64,000 nucleotides of DNA. Source: Zymoseptoria tritici IPO323 (lineage: Eukaryota > Ascomycota > Dothideomycetes > Mycosphaerellales > Mycosphaerellaceae). Each line of letters opens with the position of its first letter. Within the stretch, counting starts at the first letter, position 1. Of this stretch, positions 42,272 through 52,500 are shown piece after piece. The position numbers and the translations under genes were made by a program. The stretch is from positions 310,001 through 374,000 of the forward strand of contig NC_018200.1 of the NCBI RefSeq assembly GCF_000219625.1, read 5' to 3'. The notes beneath the pieces were generated by a model. That model worked only from the letters and a program-made list of their open reading frames with translations, did not search any database and was not told where the DNA came from.

Positions 42272-42712
42272 TCAAGTGTGATCAGTCTCTCCGCCACCGT
42301 TTCTCCACTCCGAACCGCCTTCAAGCGGTCCTACCGTGACAGCCCGAGCGGTAACCATCTTCTTGCCCAGCTTCTTTAGCGCACTGGCGTACGACTCAAG
42401 GCTGCTCTCGACACACTTCATACGCATCAGGACGTGCGAGGTCGAAGATTGTAAAGAGGTAGTCTGGAGCAAGCAAGTGCGATCGCAGGATAGATCGTCC
42501 TCCGGTTGGCGGCTCTCGCGGCGAAGACATCGGTTGAAAATTTTCATAGCGTGGCTCGAATTGAGGCGGTGAGCGCAGTTGCTGGCAGGGCGAGGAAGTT
42601 CCTGGTAGCCTGATGGAATCGATCGTGTTGCTGGACATGCGTGGCTAAGTTGAACAGACGAGGTGGGTGGTGTGGTGAGGGGAGTGAGGAGATGCATCGA
42701 GAGCAAAGTCAT
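42272..42712 (-). pseudogene. Two overlapping minus-strand segments, likely one shifted gene
   Basis: The frame 42638-42396 starts MSSNTIDSIRLPGTSSPCQQ and ends RPDAYEVCREQP. The other frame (42712-42272) becomes protein-like at its end (KCVESSLESYASALKKLGKK). A frame change near 42420 would join the good halves. Unknown product. Confidence 0.35.
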
Positions 42713-42773
42713 CTCCGAATCCCGAGTCGTCGCCAGACGAGTACCAGGCTATATGTCTTCTTGATTTGCCAGC

Positions 42774-43133
42774 TTACATCTCCCTCGCAGCTACCACGCC
42801 ACGCAGACTCGAACGATGCTCATGCAATCTTACTGCCGGCGTGCACGACGAAGGCAGGGAAAAGACTCCATTGCCCTGTAACGTCTTCGATAAGACGACC
42901 TCGAGTCCATCTCCTATGCAGCCGACAGCATCGGTGACAAGAAAGATGGAGATGCGGAAGATTCCAAGTCCGACGACAAGTCCGATGACGTTCGGAGACA
43001 ACCTGGTGCTTGATCTGCGGGCGAGGGGCATGCTCAGCGCGATGACGCCGAGGACCATCCAAGAATACTCCACTTGCAAGAGAGTGCGAACGAAAACATG
43101 AAACGCCCACTGCCATACCACCTTGAAGAACAT
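42774..43133 (-). CDS. Hypothetical membrane protein segment
   Basis: The minus-strand frame has two hydrophobic stretches, FVRTLLQVEYSWMVLGVIAL and PNVIGLVVGLGIFRISIFLV, consistent with two membrane helices, followed by a less natural tail. It may be a piece of a polytopic membrane protein. No family is assigned. Confidence 0.35.
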   Translation of the reverse strand: MFFKVVWQWAFHVFVRTLLQVEYSWMVLGVIALSMPLARRSSTRLSPNVIGLVVGLGIFRISIFLVTDAVGCIGDGLEVVLSKTLQGNGVFSLPSSCTPAVRLHEHRSSLRGVVAAREM

Positions 43134-43579
43134 GGAGCGCTAGTTCAGCTGCTAGAGACAAAGTCGCGAAAGATGCCGAACACCCTACAAGATGCCATCT
43201 TTAATCGTCATGGGCGGGGGAAGGACTGGATATCATTTGCCGAAGTTGATGAGTGGTGCTCCAGGACGGACCATGTCAGGCACCAAGATTGCCGTAATGG
43301 CAGCGTTGGCTGATCGAAGAAGGGGTAGGCGTGCTACACGCAAGGAAATGCGAAGGGTGTCTAACAGTGACGACGATGAGGAGTTGGGGCAGTGGCAAGA
43401 AGGCAACGAGGTCGAGGAAGAGAACAGCGACGGCCGCGAAGAGGGCTGAAAGCAACAGGCAGAGCCCGCACCATATGCTGCGCACGATCGTGGGAGGAGG
43501 TGAAGACCGAGGTGAAATCAGGATACGTCGTAAAGGCACGGTACCAACCTCACCACCACCAACCTCACCTCCACCGCCG

Positions 43580-43800
43580 ATGAATCCAACCCCTTCAGCG
43601 GCGCCGTCCACACCTGCCCCTACGAACGAGATGCGCACGACATCGAAGCTGTTGAAGAGAGCCCGCCGGCTATCCGATCCCTTCAGCGGCGCCCAACGCA
43701 CCTCCGCTTGCGAACGAAATGCGGACGAAATCGAAGCTTTGAAAAGGAGGCCGCCCGCTGACTTCGATGAAGTAAAAGGCGGGGACGAATTATCCGACAA
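43580..43800 (+). pseudogene. Gene start with an 88-bp internal duplication, unknown
   Basis: The ATG at 43580 follows a CA/CT-rich leader and begins MNPTPSAAPSTPAPTNEMR. The DNA repeat at 43591-43678/43679-43766 encodes related ~30-residue units (PFSGAVHTCPYERDAHDIEA and PFSGAQRTSACERNADEIEA), but the 88-bp period puts the copies in different frames. So either one base was lost or gained, or only one copy is read. No domain. A 345-codon minus-strand frame over this region is taken as a shadow. Confidence 0.35.
43591..43767 (+). repeat. 88-bp tandem duplication
   Basis: Two copies starting CCCTTCAGCGGCGCC at 43591 and 43679, with dispersed substitutions; diverged, hence old. Confidence 0.75.
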
Positions 43801-43959
43801 AACCGTGAGTTTGCGAAGAACAACTCCGCGGAATCCGGAATCCGTGAGTACTGAGTATGGCGGCTCTGGTAGGCACTCATGCGTAGACAGGTACACTGGA
43901 TGTCGGATTATCGAGTCAGCAGCCCATTGTGCGGTGTACGACGGTGACTGGTCCTGTCT

Positions 43960-44349
43960 GTTGGGCAGTACTGCGTCCCTTTTCCTCCGCCGAAATCTCC
44001 TCCGTCGAAAGCTTCTCCGCCGAAAGCTTCTTCGACCACCTCCGCCGCGTACGAGACACCCACCACCGTCAAGGACTGCTGGTGCCTCTACCGATCGACC
44101 TCCAGCTACACTATACGACACGAGGAGAAGAACATCCAAGCCGTTCACTATCATAGGATCAGGGACCGTCCACTTTCTCCGAGTGAGTGCTAGCCCATCG
44201 ACAGCATCCACCAATACTATCAGCGCCGCCCAAACCGACCCCAGATCGTTGCCTCTTACCACGAACACTTGGCCTCTGCGCCGAAAACCGTCATCATAGA
44301 CGATCAAGAACACCTCGATCCGGACTCCGATGCTTGGATTCTTGGTCGG
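43960..44349 (+). pseudogene. Pro/Lys/Ser-repeat linker plus domain, broken by one TAG
   Basis: The plus-strand frame has short repeats (PPKSPPSKASPPKASS, about 43990-44035), then VKDCWCLYRSTSSYTIRHEE and SIHQYYQRRPNRPQIVASYH, and ends DPDSDAWILGR before a TGA. A TAG at about 44193-44195 interrupts it. The composition is uniform on both sides of the TAG, so I read a pseudogene or a missed tiny splice. Unknown function. Confidence 0.4.
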
Positions 44350-44354
44350 TGAGC

Positions 44355-44756
44355 ATGCCGCCTCTGCGGTCGATCCTCATCGCGCACAACATCAGCTATC
44401 CATTAACGGCAACAGTTGATTCAAGCTGTTCAACTTTAAAAGCTCCGGCGAATGCAAAGAAGAAACACCAGCAGAGGCATCGGAACGATAGCAAGATCAA
44501 GGGCGAGGAGCGTCGCGACGGCCAAGGTCGTTGTGAGTCTGGAAATGCAGACAGGTCATCTCGGGAGAAAGCAAAAGTTCCGGATGTTGATCTCCGGCAA
44601 GTCAAACTCTGCTCGCGGGAATCCTTTGGCTTGTCCGATTTGCCTCCCTCTTCGGTGCTAGTGCCTCCCATTTCTGCTGTCGGTCACGAGACCTGCAAAG
44701 ACTACGACTTCAGCTCCGGCGCAGTCGTTAACGCAGTGTGCTTCATCTCCGTATAG
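44355..44756 (+). CDS. Hypothetical protein, 133 codons
   Basis: The ATG at 44355 starts MPPLRSILIAHNISYPLTAT. The middle is basic and polar (KKKHQQRHRNDSKIKGEER). The C-terminal part contains DLRQVKLCSRESFGLSDLPP and a final FISV. It overlaps nothing better. No domain is recognised. Confidence 0.3.
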   Translation: MPPLRSILIAHNISYPLTATVDSSCSTLKAPANAKKKHQQRHRNDSKIKGEERRDGQGRCESGNADRSSREKAKVPDVDLRQVKLCSRESFGLSDLPPSSVLVPPISAVGHETCKDYDFSSGAVVNAVCFISV

Positions 44757-44868
44757 ACGTTATTTATTTACAGCCGCGAGCTTCTCCTCCTGAATCTCAC
44801 TCTCATCCTCACGATCTCACTACCCTCCGTCCCATCCACGGCGAAATTCTTGAGTTTGGACTCATTGG

Positions 44869-45313
44869 TCACAGTTGCTGGAGTCTGGTCCGCCAAGCGG
44901 CTCGAACTCGGGATGGAGTTGAGGTGGATGCCGACGGCGGCGGCGTTTTGGTCTTGCGTGCAGATCGATTCGTCGGCGGCGAGGGACGTTCGGCGGCGGC
45001 GTTTGTTGTCTGCAACTGTGAGCCGTGCTCACGTCCTTTCACCTAGCAGAACCGCTGATCGATAGATTCAACTTACCTCCGAGAGATTTGCTCTGGTCGC
45101 GGCAGGCAGAGGAGCTGGTCCCTGTATGACAGTCATCGAGGGAGGTGCGGCTCCGTGAAGAGAGAAGTGACCTTTTAGGATCACAAACATGTCATTGGCG
45201 GTAAGATGAGTCCATGGCACTCTGTTTGCGTCTTGTCCAAGTGCGTCCGAGAACTTTGCCAGTAAGTGCGTGCGAGAACTGGGCCAGTGGCAGGCACATG
45301 TGAGTTTCTGCAT
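44869..45313 (-). CDS. Hypothetical two-exon gene, 125 aa, basic C-terminus
   Basis: Exon 1 (45313-45077, 79 codons) has THLTANDMFVILKGHFSLHG and ends ATRANLSE at a canonical GTAAGT. The 67-nt intron (45010-45076) ends TTGCAG. Exon 2 (45009-44869) continues in phase and is Ser/Pro/Arg/Lys-rich (NRSARKTKTPPPSASTST) to a TGA. Phase and signals fit well. The start is less sure, because a different frame upstream (45401-45192) overlaps it. Function is unknown. Confidence 0.45.
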
Positions 45314-45431
45314 TCGGTTTAGAAGAAAGCCGTGATCGCGCTTTAGTTGATGTGCCCAAAGCAGCGAGGTGGGAGAAGTTGGTGGGCGGCGCCGTCTTCA
45401 AGATGTAAGGAGAGTTAGGTCAAGGGATTAG

Positions 45432-45730
45432 GATGGGGAAGGCTGCTATGCAGAGACCAAGTGGGGTGGTTGGTATGCAGAGGTTAAGTGAGATGAAAGA
45501 GAAAGTCAGAGGTCAGAAGGAAAGAAATCCGCTCATGAGCAGATGAAGTAAGCCGTGTTCCGGCGATCACTTATAGTCAGGTAGGGGAAGGCTGCTATGC
45601 AGAGGCCAAGTGAGGTGGTTGGTATGCAGAGGTTGAGTGAGATGAAAGAGAAAGTCAGAGGTCAGAAGGAAAGAAATCCGCTCATAAGCAGATGAAGGAA
45701 GCCGTGTTCCGGCGATCACTTACAGAATCA
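45432..45730 (+). repeat. 149-bp tandem duplication, young
   Basis: Copies at about 45432-45580 and 45581-45729 share GGGGAAGGCTGCTATGCAGA through GTGTTCCGGCGATCACTTA and differ at only about six positions, mostly A/G. This is noncoding and shows no RIP bias. Confidence 0.92.
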
Positions 45731-45986
45731 CGACAATACAAGGAAAGCGCACCCACTCACTTACATAACGATCAGCGCTGGCGGATCAGGCGAGTAGCAA
45801 ATGAGCCTTTGACAGGTCGAGCAAAGCGTCGTCTCAGCACGACTCCTCAGCAACAAGGCGTCGGAGGTGATGTCTCTTCGTGTACATGATTGTAAAAAAG
45901 GCATTGCTCCCATGCTTGAGACTTGAAGGTGCTGAGGTCGAACTTGACGGGCTTTGGGGCGGCGAGGAACTGTAGTCGCGATGGTG

Positions 45987-46460
45987 CTAGGAGCAGACAG
46001 TACCGCAAGTCAGGTGCCCAGTCGTAGGTATCCGCGGCGCCTGCTGATTTCCTTTTATCGAGATGTAGGTAGATAACGAGAACCCGAAAATCGGGCAGAT
46101 GCCTTGCCTTATGTTCCCTTCAGCGATGATCTCTTTATTCGGCAGAGCACTCCTATGTTCGCGGCCCATTCTGCTCTGTACGGGTCGGATACAAAAGGCG
46201 AGCTTGGCTAGGTTACCATGCCGAGCGCAATGGGTTTGCGGTATGATTCGAGCTGTGCTAACGGTGGAGATTTCGAGGGTCAGGCGGTGGGCGATTTCGG
46301 CGAAGTCTTTGTAGAGGTTCTGTTGGTGGAGTTGGAGGGACTTCTTCAAGGGTTGGAAGTAATCGTCTGTTAAACCCAAAGGAACATAGAAGGGATGGTG
46401 TCCTGCGACGGATGCGCTGGCTTCGAGTCCATGCTGATTCGCGATACATGTTGGCGCATT
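45987..46460 (-). pseudogene. Minus-strand gene segment, unknown
   Basis: The frame is open from about 46460 and reads NQHGLEASASVAGHHPFYVP, LTDDYFQPLKKSLQLHQQNL and FAEIAHRLTLEISTVSTA. It degrades after about 46170. It has no good ATG before 46379, so it is probably an internal exon or relic. Confidence 0.4.
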
Positions 46461-46525
46461 TTGGTTTCCGTGTGGAGCTTATAATCACCTTCGCTCAAAA
46501 CCGCAGTCCACTGCTTGCTCGCCAT

Positions 46526-46669
46526 TTATTCTACTTCGCCTCGAGTGCGGCGCGTTGTCCAGGTCGAGCATGTCGGGCTCGGAAAATCGACTTCGACATT
46601 AATCTCTTGTGTTTCTAGTTCCACCTCCGCCGCGGGGCTCGAGGCCTTCCTCCTGCTTGCGCGGGGCAT
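46526..46669 (-). CDS. Short 47-aa ORF or first exon
   Basis: The ATG at 46669 (context AACATGCCC) starts MPRASRRKASSPAAEVELET, continues with an acidic stretch (QEINVEVDFPSP) and ends at TAA 46526. It lies directly upstream of the segment 45987-46460, so it may be its first exon. Confidence 0.35.
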   Translation of the reverse strand: MPRASRRKASSPAAEVELETQEINVEVDFPSPTCSTWTTRRTRGEVE

Positions 46670-46775
46670 GTTGTCGCCGCGATTGTGTTTGATGGGATCT
46701 CCGCGTTGGTATCACATCCTTCCTGGGAGATTTTTCGGGTAAGGTATGGGGGATGGTCGGACAAAGTGAGGAATG

Positions 46776-46783
46776 GTCGAGAC
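46776..46783 (+). repeat. 8-bp target duplication GTCGAGAC, left
   Basis: GTCGAGAC adjoins the left terminal repeat (CAGTG...) and is repeated at 58851-58858 after ...CACTG. Confidence 0.9.
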
Positions 46784-46794
46784 CAGTGTGGTGA

Positions 46795-46980
46795 ACAATC
46801 AATCCATCAATCCTGGCACCCCCCGGATTGATTGATTGGTCAATCCTGGCCAAAATCGGCGGATTGATTAATTGGCCAATCCTTTAAATTTCACGCGGAT
46901 TGATTGATTAAGGGGTCCAATCCGTGCCCTAGATTGGTCAATTTGGTGTTAATCTATCAATCCGACCAATAGAGCAGTTT
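46795..46980. repeat. Subterminal GGATTGATT repeats, left
   Basis: At least six direct or inverted copies of GGATTGATT(G/A)ATT or its complement, a pattern mirrored at 58680-58845. Likely transposase-binding sites, by analogy with other DNA transposons. Confidence 0.7.
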
Positions 46981-47538
46981 AGCAGGGCCTTGCTGTATAT
47001 ACTACTAGGCCACGCAAGCGTCTAAGAAGGGTATAGCGGCTGTTACGTAAGCTCTCAAATAGGAAGGACTAGCAGTGTCGGTGAATAGGCCGCTCTACTA
47101 GTAGAGCGGCCTATTCTTACACTACTAGTAGCTATAAATGGCTTAGTTGTTGCCTATTTAGTTTAGTGTATGTATTAAACGGACGATACGCTCTTATATA
47201 CGCGAGGGCGCGTTCTCTCGTCGTCTACCGCTCTTACTAGTCTTTATATAGCAATACAGCTAAAATGTAGTCCGTATAGAGCGTTAATCCTCGTATAAGA
47301 GCCTCGTAGTCTACGACACTATATAAGGGCTAGGGATTACTAACGCTACTAGTAGAGCTCGCCGCTCGCGAGGCTACTTATCGACAACGGTAAGAGGCAC
47401 TCGAGAAGGAGCTTACGGAGTTAAGGGCACTATATAAGGTCGGTAGTATGTTTATTAAGCGATCCGTTAAATAGACGATGCCGCCGCCGTCGCCGGAGCC
47501 TTTATAGACACTAGCTCCTTTATAAACGCCGGCTCTAC

Positions 47539-47540
47539 TA
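47539..47540 (+). repeat. TA target duplication, left, of mariner
   Basis: TA precedes CAGTG here and follows ...ACTG at 55680-55681. Confidence 0.75.
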
Positions 47541-47825
47541 CAGTGACATGCAGGAAGTCTGCGCCTTGGCGTCGAATTCCGAGAATCTCATGAATTAGCT
47601 CATGTCTTCAACACCGGATAACACAAGGTGTTGTTGTCGGATTGAGCTGGTTTATAGCTTATTTGAAAGCTGGCATTGTGCTCTACAGTTCTTGTATACA
47701 TTGCTTGTCCTTAATACCTGGTGTGCCAGCCCTATGCAGCGATCAATGCCTTAACCCTCCTTGGCATTAAACTAATTACTTCCTCGATGATATCGCGTGA
47801 AATGAGCTTCTACGCGCGTGGCAGA

Positions 47826-47830
47826 ACGTT
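47826..47830 (+). repeat. Target duplication ACGTT, left, of chromovirus 2
   Basis: ACGTT also follows the right LTR at 54631-54635. Confidence 0.9.
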
Positions 47831-48159
47831 TGTTAGAAGCACCTCGAGAGGGAATGTAGGCTTGCACCAAAAACAAATGGTTGTAGAATGTAACGAGTCG
47901 ATTCGATAAGGAAGGGAATGGACAAGAGCGTCCCTCGAGGCTATGTACCCGCCCTTCGTGTTGCCAAATACGTCCCTCCGCCTAGACCAGGCACCGGTCG
48001 CAGTCTAACGTCCGCTCGGGGGCTATCGTACGCCCGTAAGGTTCGTTCCTCTACAGGATGTCCTAGTCTAGGCTAGATAAGATAGCACCGGTAATCTGTA
48101 GTGCTAGGATAGTCTAGGTTAGGATAGGTAGGGGGCGTCATCGTAAGGGTGTCCTCACA
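47831..48159 (-). repeat. Chromovirus 2 LTR (3' LTR)
   Basis: 329 bp from TGTTAGAAGC to CCTCACA, followed by TTGCCCCCCTCCCC, the polypurine-tract complement. Confidence 0.92.
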
Positions 48160-48178
48160 TTGCCCCCCTCCCCTCTCT

Positions 48179-48196
48179 GCAACTAACCTTAGTTGC
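48179..48196. promoter_or_regulatory. Conserved 18-bp palindrome, copy in chromovirus 2
   Basis: GCAACTAACCTTAGTTGC, identical to 29411-29428, again just inside the polypurine tract and upstream of the antisense gene. Confidence 0.6.
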
Positions 48197-48249
48197 GGTG
48201 GAAAATTCATAAGCTGTTAGCTGCCAGATGTCCCAATCTGGAAGGATTT

Positions 48250-48395
48250 GCGGGTCCGTAGCGTCGCTATATTAATTTAATTCTTCTTCTAAACTTTCTC
48301 TCTTCTTTACTAACTACCAAAAAGTAAGTAATCTAGGGTAGTGCTAGTATAGTCCAGTTTGGGTCTAGCAAGGCTAACATTAGCGCAGACACACT
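48250..48395 (+). promoter_or_regulatory. Putative promoter and leader of antisense gene 2
   Basis: TATA-like CTATATT near 48266, about 130 bp before the ATG. A leader intron probably runs from GTAAGT (48324) past GCTAAC to TAG at 48383 or CAG at 48388. Confidence 0.5.
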
Positions 48396-49297
48396 ATGTC
48401 TTCCGCCGCCGCGGCCCTCGTGCGCAACGATTACGCCAAAAAGGTCCGCAACGGGGCTTTCAACCACAATCCGTGCTTTAATTGCATTAAAGACGTTAAG
48501 CTAAACAAAGACTTAACTAAACTGTGCTAGTTAGCGCTAGAGAAGCCTATTAAGGGCATTACTACCAAATGCGCCGGCTGTCTGGACGACAGAAATGCCG
48601 ATTGCTTCTAGGTAGGATATTTCTGGACTGCTCTGGAGTCTTCTAGATCTAGGCTAACCCTAAATAGCTCCCTCCGGCCCGTAAGGACAAGTGGGACACT
48701 ATTAATGCCCAGATTTAAGCAGAGTACGCTAATCTAGTAGTGAACGCGGACAACAGGAAGAAGTTAAGGAGCAAGGTGCTCCTGTTTGCTAGTTCGATTA
48801 AGTTGTATGTGCCGTTCTGGCTTATTTTAGACTAGTATGCTAATAGTTGGCGCCTTAGGGAGCTTAGAAACAGCGTTCGCGGCCCGGAGGGTCTCACTTT
48901 GCACTAGGGTACCCGCGAGTAGGACACGACGGGTCAAAAGGTTAAGAAGCGGGACAGGTCGGCCGCTGCTTATATAGAGAAGGCCGTAAGTGTACCGTTC
49001 TGGCGCATTTTAGGCTATGCTAACGCTAGGATGTAGGAGCAGGCTGCTGCCGGGACCCCGAGGGCCAAGAGAAGCCGCCTAATTAATCTAAAGGGCGCTA
49101 TTACGGTCTAGTCGTTAACAGACAAGCTTAACATGTACAAGACTGCCTTATATCGCAATAGCAAGGCCCTGGAGAGGTTTAATTCGTACGCTAGGGGTAC
49201 AGGAAAGACTAACAGGGAGGCGTTAAAGGCTTTAGTAAGCACTACGGCCGCTTGGGAGCGTAGAGAGGACGCTTCGGACGAGGATAGCGATAATTAA
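48396..49297 (+). pseudogene. Antisense multi-exon gene of chromovirus 2, Cys-cluster protein (~250 aa)
   Basis: Exons 48396-48611 (216 nt), 48668-48804 (137 nt), 48847-48985 (139 nt) and 49037-49297 sum to 251 codons with stop, in phase. Introns have GTAGGA, GTATGT and GTAAGT donors and GCTAAC/GCTAAT branch sites; the second is only 42 nt, so one end may shift. The N-terminus reads DYAKKVRNG and NPCFNCIKDVKLNKDLTKLC, then KCAGCLDDRNADC: a six-Cys cluster suggesting zinc binding. Then come GQKVKKRDRSAAA, AKRSRLINLKG and an acidic end DASDEDSDN. Only about seven in-frame stops, mostly TAG for CAG, so it decayed recently. The same gene occurs in chromovirus 1. Confidence 0.8.
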
Positions 49298-49589
49298 GCC
49301 GGTTTAGTCTAGTTAGCTCTAGCAGTATGTAGGGTATAACAGATAACGCCATTACGCAGAGTGATAGGGCCCTTTTAAGTTATAATAGCGCAGAATAGCT
49401 TAACGTGGACTAGAATGGTCCAGAATAGAAAGCCTTGACGCCCAAATGAAATCCCTAGAATTATTAAAAATGTTAAAGTCTAATGTCATAAAGCAAAAAG
49501 GATTGAAAAATTAACTAAGGGGGTTAGCGTTTTTTCTGGAATTTACCGCGCGCAGTTGGTCCTTTCTGGCCTATTCTGCGCCGGTAGGC

Positions 49590-52500
49590 CCGCATTGCTG
49601 CCGGGCTAATGTTAACTGCTGCTTCCCAGGAGTTCTCGGACTAGTCGTAGTCTTTCCACTTAATAAGGTACTCCCGATTGTTCAGTTCGTCTACATGTTC
49701 GGCCAGAATAGCCTCGACTTCGTATTTATTGTCCTCTCCTACGTCGTATCGCATCATCCTATCCTATTTACGACCAAACTAGTCCGGGATAGATAGTTCT
49801 AGCAGAGAAATATAGAAGGTTAGGTAGATCTCTAGTAAGTCTAGTAGATCGAGCGTATATACGACGCGGTTAATAACCGCTTTTACCTTATAAGGTCCAA
49901 TGTATTTGTAATCGAGCTTCGCCGAAGGTCTTAGTAACCTAATATTGCGTGTGTTAAGGTAGACTTCGTCTCCGACGTTAAAGGAGATGTCCTTCCTATA
50001 CTCGTTCGCCTACTTAGCCATTTGCTTCTTTGTTTTGGCCAGTCTAACCCGCAGTTTCTTCTAGTTGGAGATAACGCGGTCCGCAAGTTGTGCGGCGAAC
50101 AGGGCTTCTCGTCCATTCTGGCGTAGTCTAGGCTAGTGGCACTGCCGAGGGTCCCGTGTCGTATACGCCTAGAATAGCGTGACCCCTATTGCGGAGTATA
50201 CGCTATTATTGTACGAGAATTCCGCAGTAGAGAGTAGGGAGGCCTAGTTGTCCTGTTCATAGTTGCAGTATGTGCGAAGATACTGCTCTAGCGTCTGGTT
50301 TTGGCGCTCTGTTTGCCTGTCTGTTTAAGGGTGGAACGCTGTGCTCAGTTTTCGGCGTATGCTAAGGCAGAAATAGAACATGCTCTAGAACTTTAAGGTT
50401 AGGATGGGCCCTCGATCCGACGTAATCGTAGCTAGTGCGCTATAGAGTCGTACGACTTCCCTTATAAACACCTCTGCGAGCTCTGCTACGGTAATCGTCT
50501 TCTTGTATAGCGCATAATAGACTATTTTAGTGCATCTGTCCACGATTACTAGGATTAAGTCGTAAGCCTGGCCTAGAAGCATGCTAGGTAGTAGGTCCGT
50601 TATGAAGTCTAGCGTTATATCCTCCTATAGTGTGAGCGATAGTAGCTCTGCGTGCAGCAATCCGTAAGGTTTGTGCCGCCGTAGCTTTGCCCTGCTGCAC
50701 GCTTAATACGTTCGTGTGTAGTCCTTAACGTATTTCCTCATTTTGGGCTAGTAGAAACTCCTTTGTAGAAGTTCGAGCGTTCGAGAGAAGCCGAAGTGCC
50801 CTGCTATAGGGTCGTCGTAGCATTCCTAAAGTAGTTGGAGTCTTATGCTTCCTTTAGGTACGTAGGCCTTGCTGTCTATGTACGCGACTCTATCCTCGTT
50901 AGTCTATCGATCTGCCTAGAAAGCAGGTTCCGCTTAGTCCTTCTCCTCGTTAATCCTGTTAAAGGTCGGATCTTTTAAGAGGGCGCGTTTTAGGCGCGTT
51001 TTCAGGTCTGGGGCGTCCTTTACTGCCCCTACGTGCCTTACTGGTCTATTATAGTCCAAATGCGGTTAGAATGCCGTCTGGAGGAGCCGCAAGCTTGTAG
51101 ACGACTCTTTGTCTATAGCCTACCGTCCAGAGTAGTCCTTATCCGTAAGGTCGGGCCTTCTGCTTAGTGTATCCGCCGCCCTATTAGCCTTGCTAGGTCT
51201 GTAAATAGTCCTAAAGTCGATCTGCGATAACTACTCGGCCTATCTAACCTGCCGCCTGGACAAGGTCTTGGTCGTTATAAGAGTTTGTAGGTTTGCATAA
51301 TCCGTTAGTAGTTCGACCTAGTGTCGAGCCCCCTCCAGGTATTGTCTGAAGTACTTAAAGGAGTCTACGACTGCTAACAGCTTAGCGTCTTCCGTAACGT
51401 AGTTCCGTTCTGCCGCGATTATCTTTCGTAAGAAGTATAATATAGGGAACTACTGCGTCTTGCCGTGGTCTTCGTATAGTTGGCTTAGGATGCCCGAGAT
51501 TGCCTCGCCTAAGGCGTCGGTTTCTACCCTACAGGGCAGTTCTAGGTTAAAATAGCGTAGGATAGGAGCTTCCGAGAACCTTTTTCGTAATTCGTTAAAG
51601 GAAAGTATAGCTTGCTTGTCGAGCTCTAAGTATGCTCGTTCCTTCTTGCGTTAGTTTACTGCCTTTTTCCCCTCCGTGTAGCGGTTAAGTGCCGCAGCGA
51701 GGCGTAAGAAACCCTTAATAAAGCGCCTATAGTAGTTCGCGAAGCCGATAAAGACCCTAATGTTATATATTAACTGGGGAAGTAGCCACTCCTGGACCGA
51801 TCTGACCCGTTCTAGGTCGATCTCTAGCCTATTACGTGTAATAACGTACCCGAGGTAGTTAACGCGGTCCTTATAGAAATCGCACTTAGACAGGTTGGCG
51901 TACAACTTGTGTTTCCGGAGGCGCTCTAGCACCTCCCGGACGTGGCCCTCGTGCTCCTTTACCGTTTTAGAGTATATAAGGATGTCGTCGAGGTAAACAA
52001 CGTAGAACACGTCGATTAGCCCTACTAACACGCTGTTAATAAAGTTTTGGAACACCGCGGGGGCATTGCAGAGCCCGAAGGGCATTACGGTGTATTCGAA
52101 ATAGCCGTATCTGGTCCGGAAGGCTGTCTTCTACTCGTCGCCTTCCCGGATACGGACACGGTAGTACGCGTAGCGGAGGTCTATCTTCGTAAAGTACCTG
52201 GCGCTAGCCAGCTAGTCTATTAACTCGGAAATTAAGGGAAGACCCCCCCTGTTCTTTACTGTAACCGCATTCAGGCCGCGGTAGTCGACACAGAGGCGGA
52301 GTGTGTTGTCCTTTTTCCTCGCGAAGAGGATTAGCGCGCCCGCCGAGGATGTCGAGCGGCGAATAAAGCTACTCTTTAGATGTTTAGGGAGCTGCTTGCG
52401 TATCGCATCTATCTCTGCCTCCGACAGAGCGTACATAGGGCTAAATAGGACCCTTGCTCCCTTAACTAGGTCGATCCTGAGATCGTGCAGTCTATGCGGT

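Noticed and set aside
43276..44313. 345-codon minus-strand open frame
   Set aside because: It is the longest frame, but its peptide is Gly/Arg/Ser-rich with unnatural runs and lies opposite plus-strand segments with better composition. Taken as a shadow of high-GC repeats.
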